The position numbers were made by a program, and so were the translations under genes. 64,000 nucleotides of DNA from Hormoscilla sp. GM7CHS1pb. GTDB lineage: Bacteria; Cyanobacteriota; Cyanobacteriia; Cyanobacteriales; Desertifilaceae. Under the pieces are notes generated by a model, which did not search any database, was not told the origin of the DNA, and was given only the letters and a program-made list of their open reading frames with translations. The DNA is taken from contig JACONN010000006.1 in the NCBI GenBank assembly GCA_014323675.1, positions 186,001 through 250,000 of the forward strand. The letters are read 5' to 3'. Shown here piece by piece: positions 35,567 to 44,911 of this stretch; the stretch's first letter is position 1; each line of letters begins with the position of its first letter.

Positions 35567-35601
35567 AGAAACCCGATTTTTTTCAAAAAAACCGGGTTTC
35601 T
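35567..35601. terminator. AAACCCGG hairpin after ndhH
   Basis: AGAAACCCG and CGGGTTTCT arms flank a T/A-rich loop, 16 bases beyond the ndhH stop. The same hairpin family occurs at 52394 (after ndhJ) and 63249, so it probably ends ndhH transcription. Confidence 0.6.
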
Positions 35602-35616
35602 GGGCTACGCCGAAAA

Positions 35617-36801
35617 CTACCGATCGACCGAACCCATAATAATATCGATACTGCCCAAAATCGCGACAACATCGGCAACCTTCATCCCCTTCAGTATATG
35701 GGGGAAAACCTGCAAATTATTAAAATCAGCCGCACGAATCTTAAAGCGCCAAGGGAACATATTATCATCTCCCATAATGAAGACACCCAGTTCTCCCTTG
35801 CCACTTTCCAGACGAACATAATGTTCTCCCTTGGGAATCTTGAAAGTCGGGGATATTTTCTTTCCCATGCACTGGTAATCAAAGCCATTCCACTCCGACT
35901 TGCGTCCTTCAGCCATCCGTTTAGCTTCCAAATTCTCAAACGGACCGCCGGGAAGACCTTTCAGGGCCTGACGAATAATCTTAACCGATTCCCGCATTTC
36001 CCGAATCCGCACCAGATAGCGGGCCATACAATCACCAGCAGTTTCCCAATGTACGTCCCAGTCAAAGTCGTCATAGCATTCATAATGGTCAACCTTGCGC
36101 AAGTCCCACTTCACGCCAGACGCCCGCAGCATGGGACCCGAGAGACCCCAGTTAATCGCATCTTCGCGAGAAATGGTGCCAATACCCTCGATCCGACGCC
36201 GGAAGATCGGGTTATTCGTAATCAACCTCTCATACTCGTCCACCTTGGGGTAAAAGTAATCGCAGAAATCCTCGCATTTATCTACCCAACCATAGGGTAA
36301 ATCCACCGCCACGCCACCGATACGGAAATAGTTGTTATTAATCAACCGCATCCCACTAGCCGCTTCCCACAGATCGTAAATCATCTCCCGTTCCCGGAAG
36401 ATATAGAAGAAGGGAGTCTGGGCACCTACATCTGCCAAAAATGGCCCCAACCACAGCAAGTGATTGGCGATCCGGTTCAACTCCAGCATGATGACGCGGA
36501 TATAGCTAGCGCGTTTGGGCACCTCAATATCTGCCAGTTGTTCCGGGGCGTTGACAGTAATTGCCTCATTGAACATCCCCGCCGCGTAGTCCCAGCGGCT
36601 AACGTAGGGGACGAACATGATATTGGTACGGTTTTCGGCAATTTTTTCCATCCCCCGGTGCAAGTAGCCCAACACGGGTTCGCAATCAATCACGTCCTCG
36701 CCGTCGAGAGTGACGATTAACCGCAGTACCCCATGCATTGAGGGATGGTGCGGCCCCATGTTGATGACCATTGGTTCGGTCTTGGTCTCAATCCTGGTCA
36801 T
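35617..36801 (-). CDS. ndhH: NAD(P)H-quinone oxidoreductase subunit H
   Basis: 49-kDa-type subunit of NDH-1 that lines the quinone site with NdhK. The start at 36801 gives MTRIETKTEPMVINMGPHHP and 394 aa, the usual cyanobacterial length. GPHHPSMHGVLRLIV, LGYLHRGMEKIAENRT, PYVSRWDYAAGMFNEAI and the conserved C-terminal ILGSIDIIMGSVDR are all present. Frame intact. Divergent from rsmH with about 56 bases between starts. Confidence 0.97.
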   Translation of the reverse strand: MTRIETKTEPMVINMGPHHPSMHGVLRLIVTLDGEDVIDCEPVLGYLHRGMEKIAENRTNIMFVPYVSRWDYAAGMFNEAITVNAPEQLADIEVPKRASYIRVIMLELNRIANHLLWLGPFLADVGAQTPFFYIFREREMIYDLWEAASGMRLINNNYFRIGGVAVDLPYGWVDKCEDFCDYFYPKVDEYERLITNNPIFRRRIEGIGTISREDAINWGLSGPMLRASGVKWDLRKVDHYECYDDFDWDVHWETAGDCMARYLVRIREMRESVKIIRQALKGLPGGPFENLEAKRMAEGRKSEWNGFDYQCMGKKISPTFKIPKGEHYVRLESGKGELGVFIMGDDNMFPWRFKIRAADFNNLQVFPHILKGMKVADVVAILGSIDIIMGSVDR

Positions 36802-36857
36802 ATGCTTGAGGTCTCTTGTATTTTTATCTTTATTACATCTTTTCAATTATATGGGCT

Positions 36858-37775
36858 ATGGTTGACCTCATACCGTCAAGATCTACACCGGCGTTTGCAC
36901 ATATACCGGTATTGAGTCGCGAGTTAATAGCCGGGTTAGAGGTACGTCCGGCAGGACATTATCTGGATGCCACCGTTGGCGCAGGCGGACATACCCAGCT
37001 GCTCTTGAATGCCGGTTCCGATCTGCGCGTCACCGCCCTGGACCGGGATGGGGAGGCGATCGCCCATGTCCGGTCTCTGCTAGCGTCAGAGGGCGATCGG
37101 CTGCAATTATGCCATATCAACTTTGCTGAATATCGCCCGCAGCATCTTTTATTTGATGGGATCGTTGCCGATTTAGGAGTCAGTTCTGCCCAGTTAGACA
37201 TAGCAGAAAGAGGCTTTAGCTTTCGTCACCCCGCCGAAATAGACATGCGGATGGATAGGCGACAGACTCTCACCGCAGCAGAGATCGTCAATCATTGGGA
37301 AGAAGTCAAGCTAGCAGATATTTTCTACCAGTATGGAGAAGAAAGGTTATCGCGGCGAATTGCCAGATCTATTGTCCAGAGGCGTCCCTTCCAGACAACT
37401 GACGAATTGGCTACTGCGATCGCCATAGCGGTGCCCCGCAAATACCGCTATGGCCGAATTCACCCCGCCACCCGAGTATTTCAAGCCTTGCGGATCGCCG
37501 TCAATCAAGAACTGGAATCATTATCAGAATTTCTTAAGATTTCCCCAAATTGGTTAAAGCCTGGGGGCAAAATTGCCATCATTAGTTTTCACAGTCTGGA
37601 AGACAGACTGGTCAAGCATAGCTTCCGAGAATCGCCACTGTTGCGGGTACTGACTAAAAAGCCCATCACCGCCCAAGGGGACGAACTAGCAGCCAATCCC
37701 CGATCGCGTTCCGCCAAACTCAGGATAGCCAAACAGACCCCAGTCATCGTCAAAACTGAGGTCGGGCCAAACTAA
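36858..37775 (+). CDS. rsmH: 16S rRNA (cytosine(1402)-N(4))-methyltransferase
   Basis: SAM-dependent methyltransferase of C1402 in the ribosomal P site. The start at 36858 gives MVDLIPSRSTPAFAHIPVL and 305 aa. SAM motif LDATVGAGGHTQLLL, then GIVADLGVSSAQLDIAERGF, SFRHPAEIDMRMD and the late IAIISFHSLEDRLVKHSFRE are diagnostic. Not in a cell-division cluster here. Confidence 0.96.
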   Translation: MVDLIPSRSTPAFAHIPVLSRELIAGLEVRPAGHYLDATVGAGGHTQLLLNAGSDLRVTALDRDGEAIAHVRSLLASEGDRLQLCHINFAEYRPQHLLFDGIVADLGVSSAQLDIAERGFSFRHPAEIDMRMDRRQTLTAAEIVNHWEEVKLADIFYQYGEERLSRRIARSIVQRRPFQTTDELATAIAIAVPRKYRYGRIHPATRVFQALRIAVNQELESLSEFLKISPNWLKPGGKIAIISFHSLEDRLVKHSFRESPLLRVLTKKPITAQGDELAANPRSRSAKLRIAKQTPVIVKTEVGPN

Positions 37776-38077
37776 CATAGGGTAAAACTATCACAATCTT
37801 TTACAAATTGTTAGCATTTACTTAATAAATATTGATCGCTAATATATGAAACTCAATAAATACAGGATTATGTACTCTCACTAAATGTAGGGGCAGGATC
37901 GCTTCATTTAATTTGCGTTGCTGGCTGAAATCATAAGAAAAATGGAAATTATTTCCGAAAAGCTTCTCAGTATGAAAGGATAAGGGTAAGAGAATTTTGT
38001 GCTGCGGGATGGAGCAAAAATTCAGAGGTAGGCAGCAAACTATACTAACCTGATAGCGCGCCAGGTGGAGTAGGAAA

Positions 38078-38479
38078 ATGTTCAATGATTACATTTTTGT
38101 TTTAGGTAAGCAATCGGAAGATATTCAAGCCCTAGAGTCCTTACTGGGTAGATTAAGATGTTCAGTAGCGGTGGCTTCTTGCGCAGATCAAGCCGTAGCG
38201 CAAGCAAGTCAAACCCTGCCCTATCTAGTAATCCTCTCAGGCTATCGGCAAGAATGGCCACCCAATTTAGTCAAGCAGCTGCGGCAAATGGCCAGAGTTT
38301 GCGGCACCACGATTGTAGCTCTCACCGACTTTCACGCACCGAGTTGGTTGCACAAAGAGGAGAATCCCGGCGTAGATGGGTATTTGGTCAAGCCGATCGA
38401 GGGTGATGTGTTATGCTCTCTGGTGCAGTCAGCTTGGGCCAGACAGAGCTGTTTGCATGCTGCAGTTTGTCAGAATTAG
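38078..38479 (+). CDS. Receiver-domain-like protein, phosphoacceptor changed
   Basis: 133 aa with the fold pattern of a response-regulator receiver: DYIFVLGKQSEDIQALESLL, LPYLVILSGYRQEWP, TTIVALTDFH and GVDGYLVKPIEGDVLCSLVQ (the KP of receivers is kept). The Asp normally following the third strand is replaced by Ser/Gly in VILSG, and the N-terminal acid pair is missing, so it is probably not phosphorylated. The 300-bp gap upstream (37776-38077) shows nothing clear. Confidence 0.75.
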   Translation: MFNDYIFVLGKQSEDIQALESLLGRLRCSVAVASCADQAVAQASQTLPYLVILSGYRQEWPPNLVKQLRQMARVCGTTIVALTDFHAPSWLHKEENPGVDGYLVKPIEGDVLCSLVQSAWARQSCLHAAVCQN

Positions 38480-38620
38480 AGCGATGCCGATCGCAATCGA
38501 ACCACTAAGTAGGTGTGCATAATTAAACTCAATGGAAGTCAAGTTTTGTTAAGTTAGCTGAGAGCCCCTCCCAGAAAGAGATCGTCTTTTTACATTTCTT
38601 AACATAGGCTGGTTTATTTG

Positions 38621-39157
38621 TGCCTACCTACTTACACCCCGGAACTGCTGCAAGTGCTAGAAAGCTATAGCATTCAGGCCAGTTTTTTTGGTTAGGCGTC
38701 TGTGTGGAGCAAGCGCCTGCTATTGCCAGACAGGTATATCAGCGGGGTCATGGGATTGGTCTGGTGTGATGCCAGCCAAAACCACCGCGCTTGAGATCTT
38801 TGAACAGACACTCAATCCAACGGAGCATTGCATACCAATAAATGTTCGCCCTTTCAGGGGCCCCTGTGGTGGTAGAGCGAGTGCTGCGACAAGTCAAATG
38901 GCTCCTTGATTGTGCCCCACGACCGTCCCTGGGGCGGACAAGATGTCGCCGCCACAACGGCCCAGCTAATTCCCCAGCTGTGGGGCAAAGGCTATCAATT
39001 TGTTACGGTCGAATGGCTGCCAGCTCCCCGGGTAACGACCCCTCCGCTACGCCGTGCGCGATCGGCTCTGGCAGCTAGATTAATTTACCTAGTAGCTATG
39101 GTAACTGCTGTAACTAAACTTAACAAATATTTACAAAGAGCAACTAGGTCAACTTAG
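38621..39157 (+). pseudogene. NodB-type polysaccharide deacetylase, middle replaced by IS fragment
   Basis: The 5' piece reads PTYTPELLQVLESYSIQASF, then after one missing T in the T7 run at about 38686, FWLGVCVEQAPAIARQVYQR and GHGIGL. The 3' piece reads VVVERVLRQVK and, in another frame, GSLIVPHDRPWGGQDVAATT and IPQLWGKGYQFVTVEWL, the end of the same domain. Between them the catalytic His-x3-His part is missing and a transposase fragment sits there instead. Nonfunctional. Confidence 0.75.
38757..38857 (-). mobile_element. IS4-like transposase fragment inside the deacetylase relic
   Basis: Minus-strand frame NIYWYAMLRWIECLFKDLKR followed by GGFGWHHTRP matches the conserved (Y)RxxIECxFxxLK block with the catalytic Glu of IS4-type transposases. 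Only about 33 codons remain. Confidence 0.65.
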
Positions 39158-39559
39158 GAATTAGGTGTTAGCATGGGTGAGGGCATGACGCAAGGCAACG
39201 ACAAAACCGATGAAAGTGAGCAGCCTCATCACCATACTTACAGGTGGATGAGGGTATATCGCTCAATTGAGTAGTTGTTAGTTGTTAGTTGGCCAATGAC
39301 TACTGACCACAACAATAGCAAAGAAAAACTGCGTTGCACTTCGGACGGGATGATAAGTGATAAGTGACTACGTACCATGAAGTAAGTACCTGGACAGAAA
39401 TATTTACACATTACTTTCTTGCAGGATCTGGTTGGAGCCCATCAATTATGTGTAATTAATTTTGTCATACTACTTAACCACAAACCATAACATAGCCGGG
39501 AAGCGACTTGGGAAAATCTGATTGAAACCCTCCGAGCGGCCAGAAAGTGCAATTACGGC

Positions 39560-39665
39560 GAAAATCGGGTGCATCTCAGATTTGTAATTTGAGAATGGAA
39601 AATTGAGAATTGCTCCAGTTTCCATTCTCAATTCGCAATTAGCAAGTTGCTATTCGCAAATACCT
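39560..39665. repeat. MITE-like element with GGGTGCATCTCA end, upstream of sigA
   Basis: Starts CGGGTGCATCTCAGATTTGT and contains complementary GAATGGAAAATTGAGAATTG and CAATTCGCAATTAGCAA blocks, ending GCTATTCGCAAATACC. Related to 31488-31606 in the opposite orientation. The remaining sequence in 39158-39900 shows no gene. Confidence 0.5.
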
Positions 39666-39901
39666 GCCTTGAGACGCTCCCCGAAAAGATCCAAAAGATT
39701 TCCCAAAGATCCAATCAGGTAAAACCAGGTGCTTCTACCCAATGATGGTCTATATTGGGAAGCAGTAAACAGTAGCAAAAGACAGTATGTTCAGGGATTG
39801 TAAACAAGAAAAATCTCTGGCGGACTAGCTGTATTTGGCGTCAAGGACAACTTTCACCGAAAAAAAGTATTCTTCAATATAAGGAGCATGAGGAACGCGG
39901 C

Positions 39902-41029
39902 ATGACCCAGGCAAACAACCTACTCCAAACCATCGATTCGCCTGAGCTGGAACCCATCGATTTACTAGATGCAGAAGACCGTCAATATGATTATCTAGAT
40001 GCAGGGCATGAGGGAATAGACGGAAAATCAGGCAAACGCGCGGGTCGTCGAAAGACGACGACCCGCGCGGCAAAGAAGAAGCAATATACGGAGGATTCAA
40101 TCCGCCTGTACCTGCAAGAGATTGGTCGGATCCGCCTACTGCGAGCAGACGAAGAGATAGAACTGGCACGCAAAATAGCGGACTTGCTGGAATTAGAGCG
40201 GATCCGAGAGGGACTGGAGATGCAGCTAGATCGTTGCCCAAGGGATGGAGAGTGGGCAGAAGCTGTAAGTATGGCCTTGCCAGCGTTTCGCCATCGCCTG
40301 CATGTGGGCAGGCGGGCAAAGGAGAAAATGGTACAGTCCAACCTGCGTCTAGTGGTGTCGATCGCGAAAAAATATATGAATCGGGGACTGTCCTTCCAAG
40401 ACCTAATTCAAGAAGGAAGTCTGGGTTTGATACGAGCAGCGGAAAAATTTGACCATGAAAAGGGCTATAAGTTTTCCACCTACGCGACTTGGTGGATCCG
40501 TCAGGCGATCACCCGGGCGATCGCAGACCAATCTCGGACTATACGCCTGCCGGTCCATCTGTACGAAACGATCTCTCGGATCAAAAAAACCACAAAACTG
40601 TTGTCTCAGGAACTAAGTCGCAAACCCACGGAGGAAGAAATCGCCGAACGGATGGAAATGACGATCGAAAAGCTGCGATTCATAGCCAAATCGGCCCAGC
40701 TGCCGATTTCCCTAGAAACCCCGATCGGCAAAGAGGAAGACTCTCGATTGGGGGATTTTATTGAATCTGATGGTGAAACGCCAGAAGATCAAGTCTCTAA
40801 AAGTCTCTTGCGGGAAGACCTGGAAGGGGTTCTAGATACCCTCAGCCCCCGGGAACGGGATGTATTGCGCCTGCGCTACGGATTGGATGATGGACGCATG
40901 AAGACCTTAGAGGAAATTGGTCAAATATTTAACGTGACGCGAGAACGGATTCGTCAAATCGAGGCTAAGGCCCTGCGTAAGTTGCGCCATCCCAACCGTA
41001 ACAGCGTTCTCAAAGAATACATCCGCTAA
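39902..41029 (+). CDS. sigA: RNA polymerase principal sigma factor (group 1)
   Basis: 375 aa, the usual size of the cyanobacterial housekeeping sigma. Region 1.2 is SIRLYLQEIGRIRLLRADEE. Regions 2.3-2.4 are SFQDLIQEGSLGLIRAAEKF and KGYKFSTYATWWIRQAI. Region 3 is RLPVHLYETISRIKK. Region 4.2 is TLEEIGQIFNVTRERIRQIE. The N-terminus has a basic linker KRAGRRKTTTRAAKKK encoded by a perfect DNA hairpin (40037-40069). Start ATG 39902 follows an AAGGAGCATGAGG region. Confidence 0.96.
   Translation: MTQANNLLQTIDSPELEPIDLLDAEDRQYDYLDAGHEGIDGKSGKRAGRRKTTTRAAKKKQYTEDSIRLYLQEIGRIRLLRADEEIELARKIADLLELERIREGLEMQLDRCPRDGEWAEAVSMALPAFRHRLHVGRRAKEKMVQSNLRLVVSIAKKYMNRGLSFQDLIQEGSLGLIRAAEKFDHEKGYKFSTYATWWIRQAITRAIADQSRTIRLPVHLYETISRIKKTTKLLSQELSRKPTEEEIAERMEMTIEKLRFIAKSAQLPISLETPIGKEEDSRLGDFIESDGETPEDQVSKSLLREDLEGVLDTLSPRERDVLRLRYGLDDGRMKTLEEIGQIFNVTRERIRQIEAKALRKLRHPNRNSVLKEYIR
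40037..40069. repeat. Perfect 14-bp hairpin within the sigA coding region
   Basis: CGCGCGGGTCGTCG at 40037-40050, loop AAAGA, and the exact complement at 40056-40069. It lies about 45 codons into the gene, in the variable linker before region 1.2. Confidence 0.9.
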
Positions 41030-41173
41030 ATTGCATAACCTCTTATATCATGTCGGGATGATTAACCGTAATAAAAAAGATCTCGACCTAGTTGGGTAGA
41101 TCTAAGCGCGAAACCCAACCTACAGGTTATGCAATTTTTATTATGGGCATTAAGCGGACATGATATTAGTCAT

Positions 41174-41228
41174 AAAACCGGTAGGACGATCGGGGCAGCA
41201 GTTAAGCCCCGATCGTCCTACCGGTTTT
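41174..41228. terminator. 22-bp perfect stem, bidirectional terminator between sigA and hli
   Basis: Arms at 41174-41195 and 41207-41228 are exact complements, starting AAAACCGGTAGG and ending CCTACCGGTTTT, with an 11-base loop. The terminal A/T runs give a U-tract in both directions. It serves convergent sigA and hli. A GTTGGGT...ACCCAACCTAC repeat stands at about 41088-41125. Confidence 0.85.
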
Positions 41229-41373
41229 GATTTTCCGGATTCACCGGCGATTAACCAAGACTGCTGTTATGGCAACTTTCACCGATCCATTGTGCCAACC
41301 AGATGTCTTGTGAATTAAACTTTTGTTAAAATTTGTTCCAATCACTTGACAAAAAACGCAGATGCTGTAAGGG

Positions 41374-41541
41374 CTATAGCAAAGAGTTGGAGGATAGGAT
41401 GATGCTGAGGAAGGTAACGAAAAAGCCAATCATGGCAAAGCGACCGTTCCAGATTTCGGCTTGATGGGTAAAGCCAAACTTCCAAGCGTTCCGTTCTGCG
41501 GAGTCAAGGGTAGGGGTAGGGGGATTTTGGTTATCTTCCAT
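41374..41541 (-). CDS. High light-inducible protein (Hli/Scp)
   Basis: 55-aa single-helix chlorophyll-binding protein of the thylakoid, used in photosystem II repair and pigment protection. Reads MEDNQNPPTPTLDSAERNAW, then KFGFTHQAEIWNGRFAMIGF and a hydrophobic end. AEIWNGRFAMIGF is the chlorophyll a/b-binding motif (ExxNGRxAMIG). The ATG at 41541 is preceded by GGAGTAACCTCCC. Expected to be stress-induced; a promoter was not identified. Confidence 0.93.
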   Translation of the reverse strand: MEDNQNPPTPTLDSAERNAWKFGFTHQAEIWNGRFAMIGFFVTFLSIILSSNSLL

Positions 41542-41720
41542 GGGAGGTTACTCCTGGTGTAATATGAGATGTACATTAACTAATGTAACTAAATTGTAAC
41601 AAATTATTATCCCGAGCGCGTGCCGCGAGCGGACCACGTGAGTTCGACAGCCGCGATAACCCTTATTTCTCGTCGGGTTGAAAATGCCTCAAACCCCCAT
41701 GATTGCGTTAAAGAGTTCCC

Positions 41721-41776
41721 GAACTCCGAACTCCGAACTCCGAACTCCGAACTCCGAACTCCGAACTCCGAACTCA
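41721..41776. repeat. Seven tandem GAACTCC heptamers
   Basis: Seven perfect copies of GAACTCC followed by GAACTCA between hli and gyrA. The period of 7 leaves all three frames open on the plus strand, but there is no gene: no start signal or homology. Confidence 0.9.
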
Positions 41777-41852
41777 CGTCGGACCAGGCCCACCAGCGCT
41801 CGCGGACCAGGCCGACCGATCGGTGACAACTAACAACAAAGAGGGCCAGTCA

Positions 41853-44478
41853 CTAAAGACGAATGGATAATACAGTGGTAATAAGTTCGTCGGGGTGAAG
41901 TTGAAGGAGGCGCGAGCCCGGACCATCTGTATTCCAGAAGCCAATAGAGGCCGTGGGGATCTGCCAAAGTCGCTCGGTATTGGTAAGCAAGATCGCCAAA
42001 GAGTCTTCATGTACTGGTGTTATTGCTGCCAGTAAATCTGTAGTATTGGTAAATTGTAGGGCCTTTGAGCCAATGTCCCCTCGGGGAGATGGTGGTGGCA
42101 GCAGATTAACCAACATGCGTTTAGCATACCCCTGCCGAGTAACTACCAAGAAACTATCTTTCATACGAACTGCGGCGCAGCCTACCAGTTGATCTTGCTT
42201 CTGTAGGTGTACAGCTTGATAGCCAACAGCCGTGCGACCCCGAATCGGCAGTTGCCGATCGTTAACATCCAGCCGCAGGATACGCCCCCCAGTAGTAGCT
42301 AGCAGCAGCTGTTCGCCAGTTTTGGTAAGGAGAGCAGACAACAACTGGTCATCATCGTCCTTAAACTTGACAGTACTAAGACCGCGGCTCTTGATGTTAG
42401 CAAATTCTGACAGAGGCAAGCGTTTCATGCGTCCAGTCTTGGTAAGGGTGACTATCTGGCGGTCAGGGTGATAATCAGAAAGGATAAACTGGGCCACAAT
42501 GTCGGAGTTCCGCCGGTGAGAATGCTGGGGTAGCAAGCTTACCAGTGAGGTGCCCCGGGACTCTAGGGGAATATGTCCCACCTTAATCGCATAGGCTTTG
42601 CCATCATTCGTGAATACCAAGACATCGGCCTTAGTGTGAGCAAGTTGAGTTTGTATGGTAAAGTCATCAATAGGCTTGAGAGGATAACCGTCATAATCGC
42701 TCTCGATTTCTTGATTGTCTGAAGTTGGAGAGGGCTGAGGTCTGGTGCGCCGCACAGACCCCCGATAGGTAAATTCAACCATTGTTTCTCCACCATCCTC
42801 GATGCGGGTTTTTTTGGCGATGGTCTCAGATTGAGTTGTTCTTGTCGAGGCGGAATTGTTCTTGGTTGGGGAATTATTCTTGGTTGGGGAATTATTTTTG
42901 GTTGGGGAATTATTCTTAGTTGGGGAATTATTCTGAGGCTTCCGCTGTTTGGGGTCTAAGTCCTGCGCCGATAGAGGATGGACAATCTTAGTCCGACGCG
43001 GGTTATCATACTTGCGTTTGAGCACTCGCAATTCTTTTTTCAGGGACTTCCGAAGGTGGTGCCGTGATCCCAGCAACCTCTGTAACTCCTGTATGCGACG
43101 GCTCAGTTGTGCAAACTGGGCCTGCAAATTATTCCGCTCCAAACCAGTCAAGCGTCGCATCGGCATTGCTAAAATAGCATCTGATTGCCGATCGCTAAAC
43201 TGGAGTTGTTCGTGCAGCATAGCTTTAGCCGTGGTGCCATCTGGGGCATTTCTAAGAATGTCGAGCACCGCATCTAGTTGACGGAGAGCCCCCAGTAACC
43301 CTTCGACCAAGTGCAGTCGTTTTTTCTGATTCTTGGAGTTCGTGGGAGTATTGTCGGGTGAGAGTTGACAACCGGAAATCCAAAAACTCCTGCAACATCT
43401 GCCGCAGCGTCAACTGGCGGGGTTGTCCTTCTACCAACGCCAGCATGATCGCGCCAAAAGTGCTTTGCAGCGGCGTTAGTTTGTAGAGTAATTCCAAGAT
43501 AGCTTTGGGGTTAGCCTCCCGTTTCAGTTCAATCACCACTCGCATGCCCGTGCGATCGCTTTCATCCCGTATGTTAGAGATCCCCTCAATCTTGCCAGTA
43601 TTTACCAAATCAGCAATTTTCTCAATCCAGGCCGCTTTATTCACCTGATAGGGCAATTCCGTCACCACAATGCAATCGCGCCGTCTCCGCCCACGACTCC
43701 CCGATTGAATCTGCTCGTTTGACGCGACACCCCGGACTAGGATACTGCCTCTACCTGTGGTATAAGCGCTTTTTATCCCTTCGGTTCCCACAATCTGACC
43801 GCCTGTGGGAAAGTCTGGTCCCGAAATCAGAGCAAAAAGCTTCTCGTCAGATATGTCTGGAGAGTCAATCAGAGCAATCAGACCATCTACTACCTCCCCT
43901 AAGTTATGAGGAGGTACATTAGTGGCCATCCCGACTGCAATCCCAGAACAGCCATTGAGCAACAACACTGGCAACTGGGCAGGCAATACCACAGGTTCAG
44001 CTTGAGAGTTATCGAAGTTCTCTGTAAAGTCAACTGTGGCGGAGCTAATTTCTGATAGCAACGCCTCGTGGCCAATCGGTGCCAAGCGAGTTTCCGTATA
44101 GCGCATCGCCGCTGGTGGGTCATTGTCCACCGAGCCAAAGTTCCCGTGACCGGCTAACAAGGGATAGCGGCAAGAAAAGTCCTGCACCATCCGCACCAGG
44201 GCGTCATAAACTGCTTGGTCCCCGTGGGGATGATATTTTCCCAAAACATCTCCCACCACGCGAGCACACTTACGATAAGGTTTATCCGGAGTCAAACCCA
44301 GTTCGTGCATGGCGTACAAAATCCGCCGATGAACTGGTTTCAACCCATCCCGAACATCTGGCAGTGCTCGTCCAACGATTACACTCATGGCATATTCAAG
44401 ATATGACCGCTGCATCTCGGTGTGCAGATCCGTGGCGATTACCTGTCCTGTCGTGAAAAGGTTCAACTGTTTAGCCAT
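41853..44478 (-). CDS. gyrA: Type IIA topoisomerase subunit A (GyrA/ParC), one frameshift
   Basis: About 875 codons. N-terminal breakage-reunion domain: QRSYLEYAMSVIVGRALPDV, GDVLGKYHPHGDQAVYDALV and catalytic Tyr in AMRYTETRLAP near residue 125. The C-terminal beta-pinwheel includes VFTNDGKAYAIKVGHIPLES and ATTGGRILRLDVNDRQLPIR. The T6 run at 43320-43325 has one base too many; with five, the frame runs ESEKRLHLVEGLLGALRQLD. A spacer of NNSPTK hexapeptides separates the domains. I see no clean GyrA box (QRRGGKG type), so this may be the second cyanobacterial A-subunit paralogue, closer to ParC in role. Confidence 0.9.
42852..42935. repeat. 18-bp tandem repeats within gyrA
   Basis: About 4.5 copies of an 18-base unit (GGAATTATTCTTGGTTGG on the plus strand), encoding repeated NNSPTK between the coiled-coil/breakage domain and the C-terminal pinwheel. 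Copies differ by one or two bases. Confidence 0.92.
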
Positions 44479-44623
44479 GAGTTTAAGTTCTTTAATCCCT
44501 GAATCTAAAATAACGCTCTGTTGTCAGTTATATACTCTTCGCTCTGGCGCTCCTTATAGATGGAAGATGCTTTTTCGACGAGGGAACGTCGCCCGGAACC
44601 TCCTGATCTGACGGGACCTATGG

Positions 44624-44655
44624 CGGACGCCTCTGGTTTAAACCAGAGGCGTCCG
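44624..44655. repeat. 32-bp perfect palindrome upstream of gyrA
   Basis: Two exact complementary 16-base arms, CGGACGCCTCTGGTTT and its complement, without a loop. Lies between the divergent gyrA and response-regulator genes. Confidence 0.9.
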
Positions 44656-44689
44656 ATAAGCATGAGATACTATCTTCTCATACAGGGTC

Positions 44690-44835
44690 TCGTGACACTG
44701 GTGGGCAATCACCAGTTATCTACCTGTCGGTTGCCGATCTTGTCGGACTACCCGAACAGTGGTCCGAGGAACCGTCTCCCTTGATAATTGCCCCGCTTAA
44801 GGCACCCACCCACTGCCAGAGCCATCCGATACGAG
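44690..44835 (+). ncRNA. Candidate structured RNA between gyrA and response regulator
   Basis: The segment has a possible closing stem between CACTGGTGGGC at about 44696 and CCCACCCACTGCCAG at about 44805, an inner GTCGG/CCGAT-type hairpin (CGGTTGCCGATCTTGTCGG) and large interior loops. The overall design recalls 6S RNA, but I cannot confirm sequence homology. No coding frame with a ribosome-binding site lies here. Confidence 0.22.
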
Positions 44836-44911
44836 TTGGTTTTACATTATTATTCATACCCAGGGAAAGAATTTTACACCCATTGTGTAATCAAACCAAA
44901 AGGAAAGTGCC

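Noticed and set aside
39179..39285. Small frames of 24-33 codons including MVMRLLTFIGFVVALRHALT
   Set aside because: Looks like a possible small membrane peptide but has no ribosome-binding site and matches no photosynthetic small subunit I know.
39825..40341. Open frames opposite sigA
   Set aside because: They have no homology or ribosome-binding site and mirror the GC-biased codons of sigA on the other strand.
41241..41429. Open frame of 62 codons on the minus strand overlapping the hli gene
   Set aside because: It is out of frame with the clear 55-aa high-light-inducible protein at 41374-41541.
41620..41826. Open frame over the GAACTCC repeats
   Set aside because: A repeat with period 7 keeps frames open by chance; the predicted NSELRTP repeat has no start signal.
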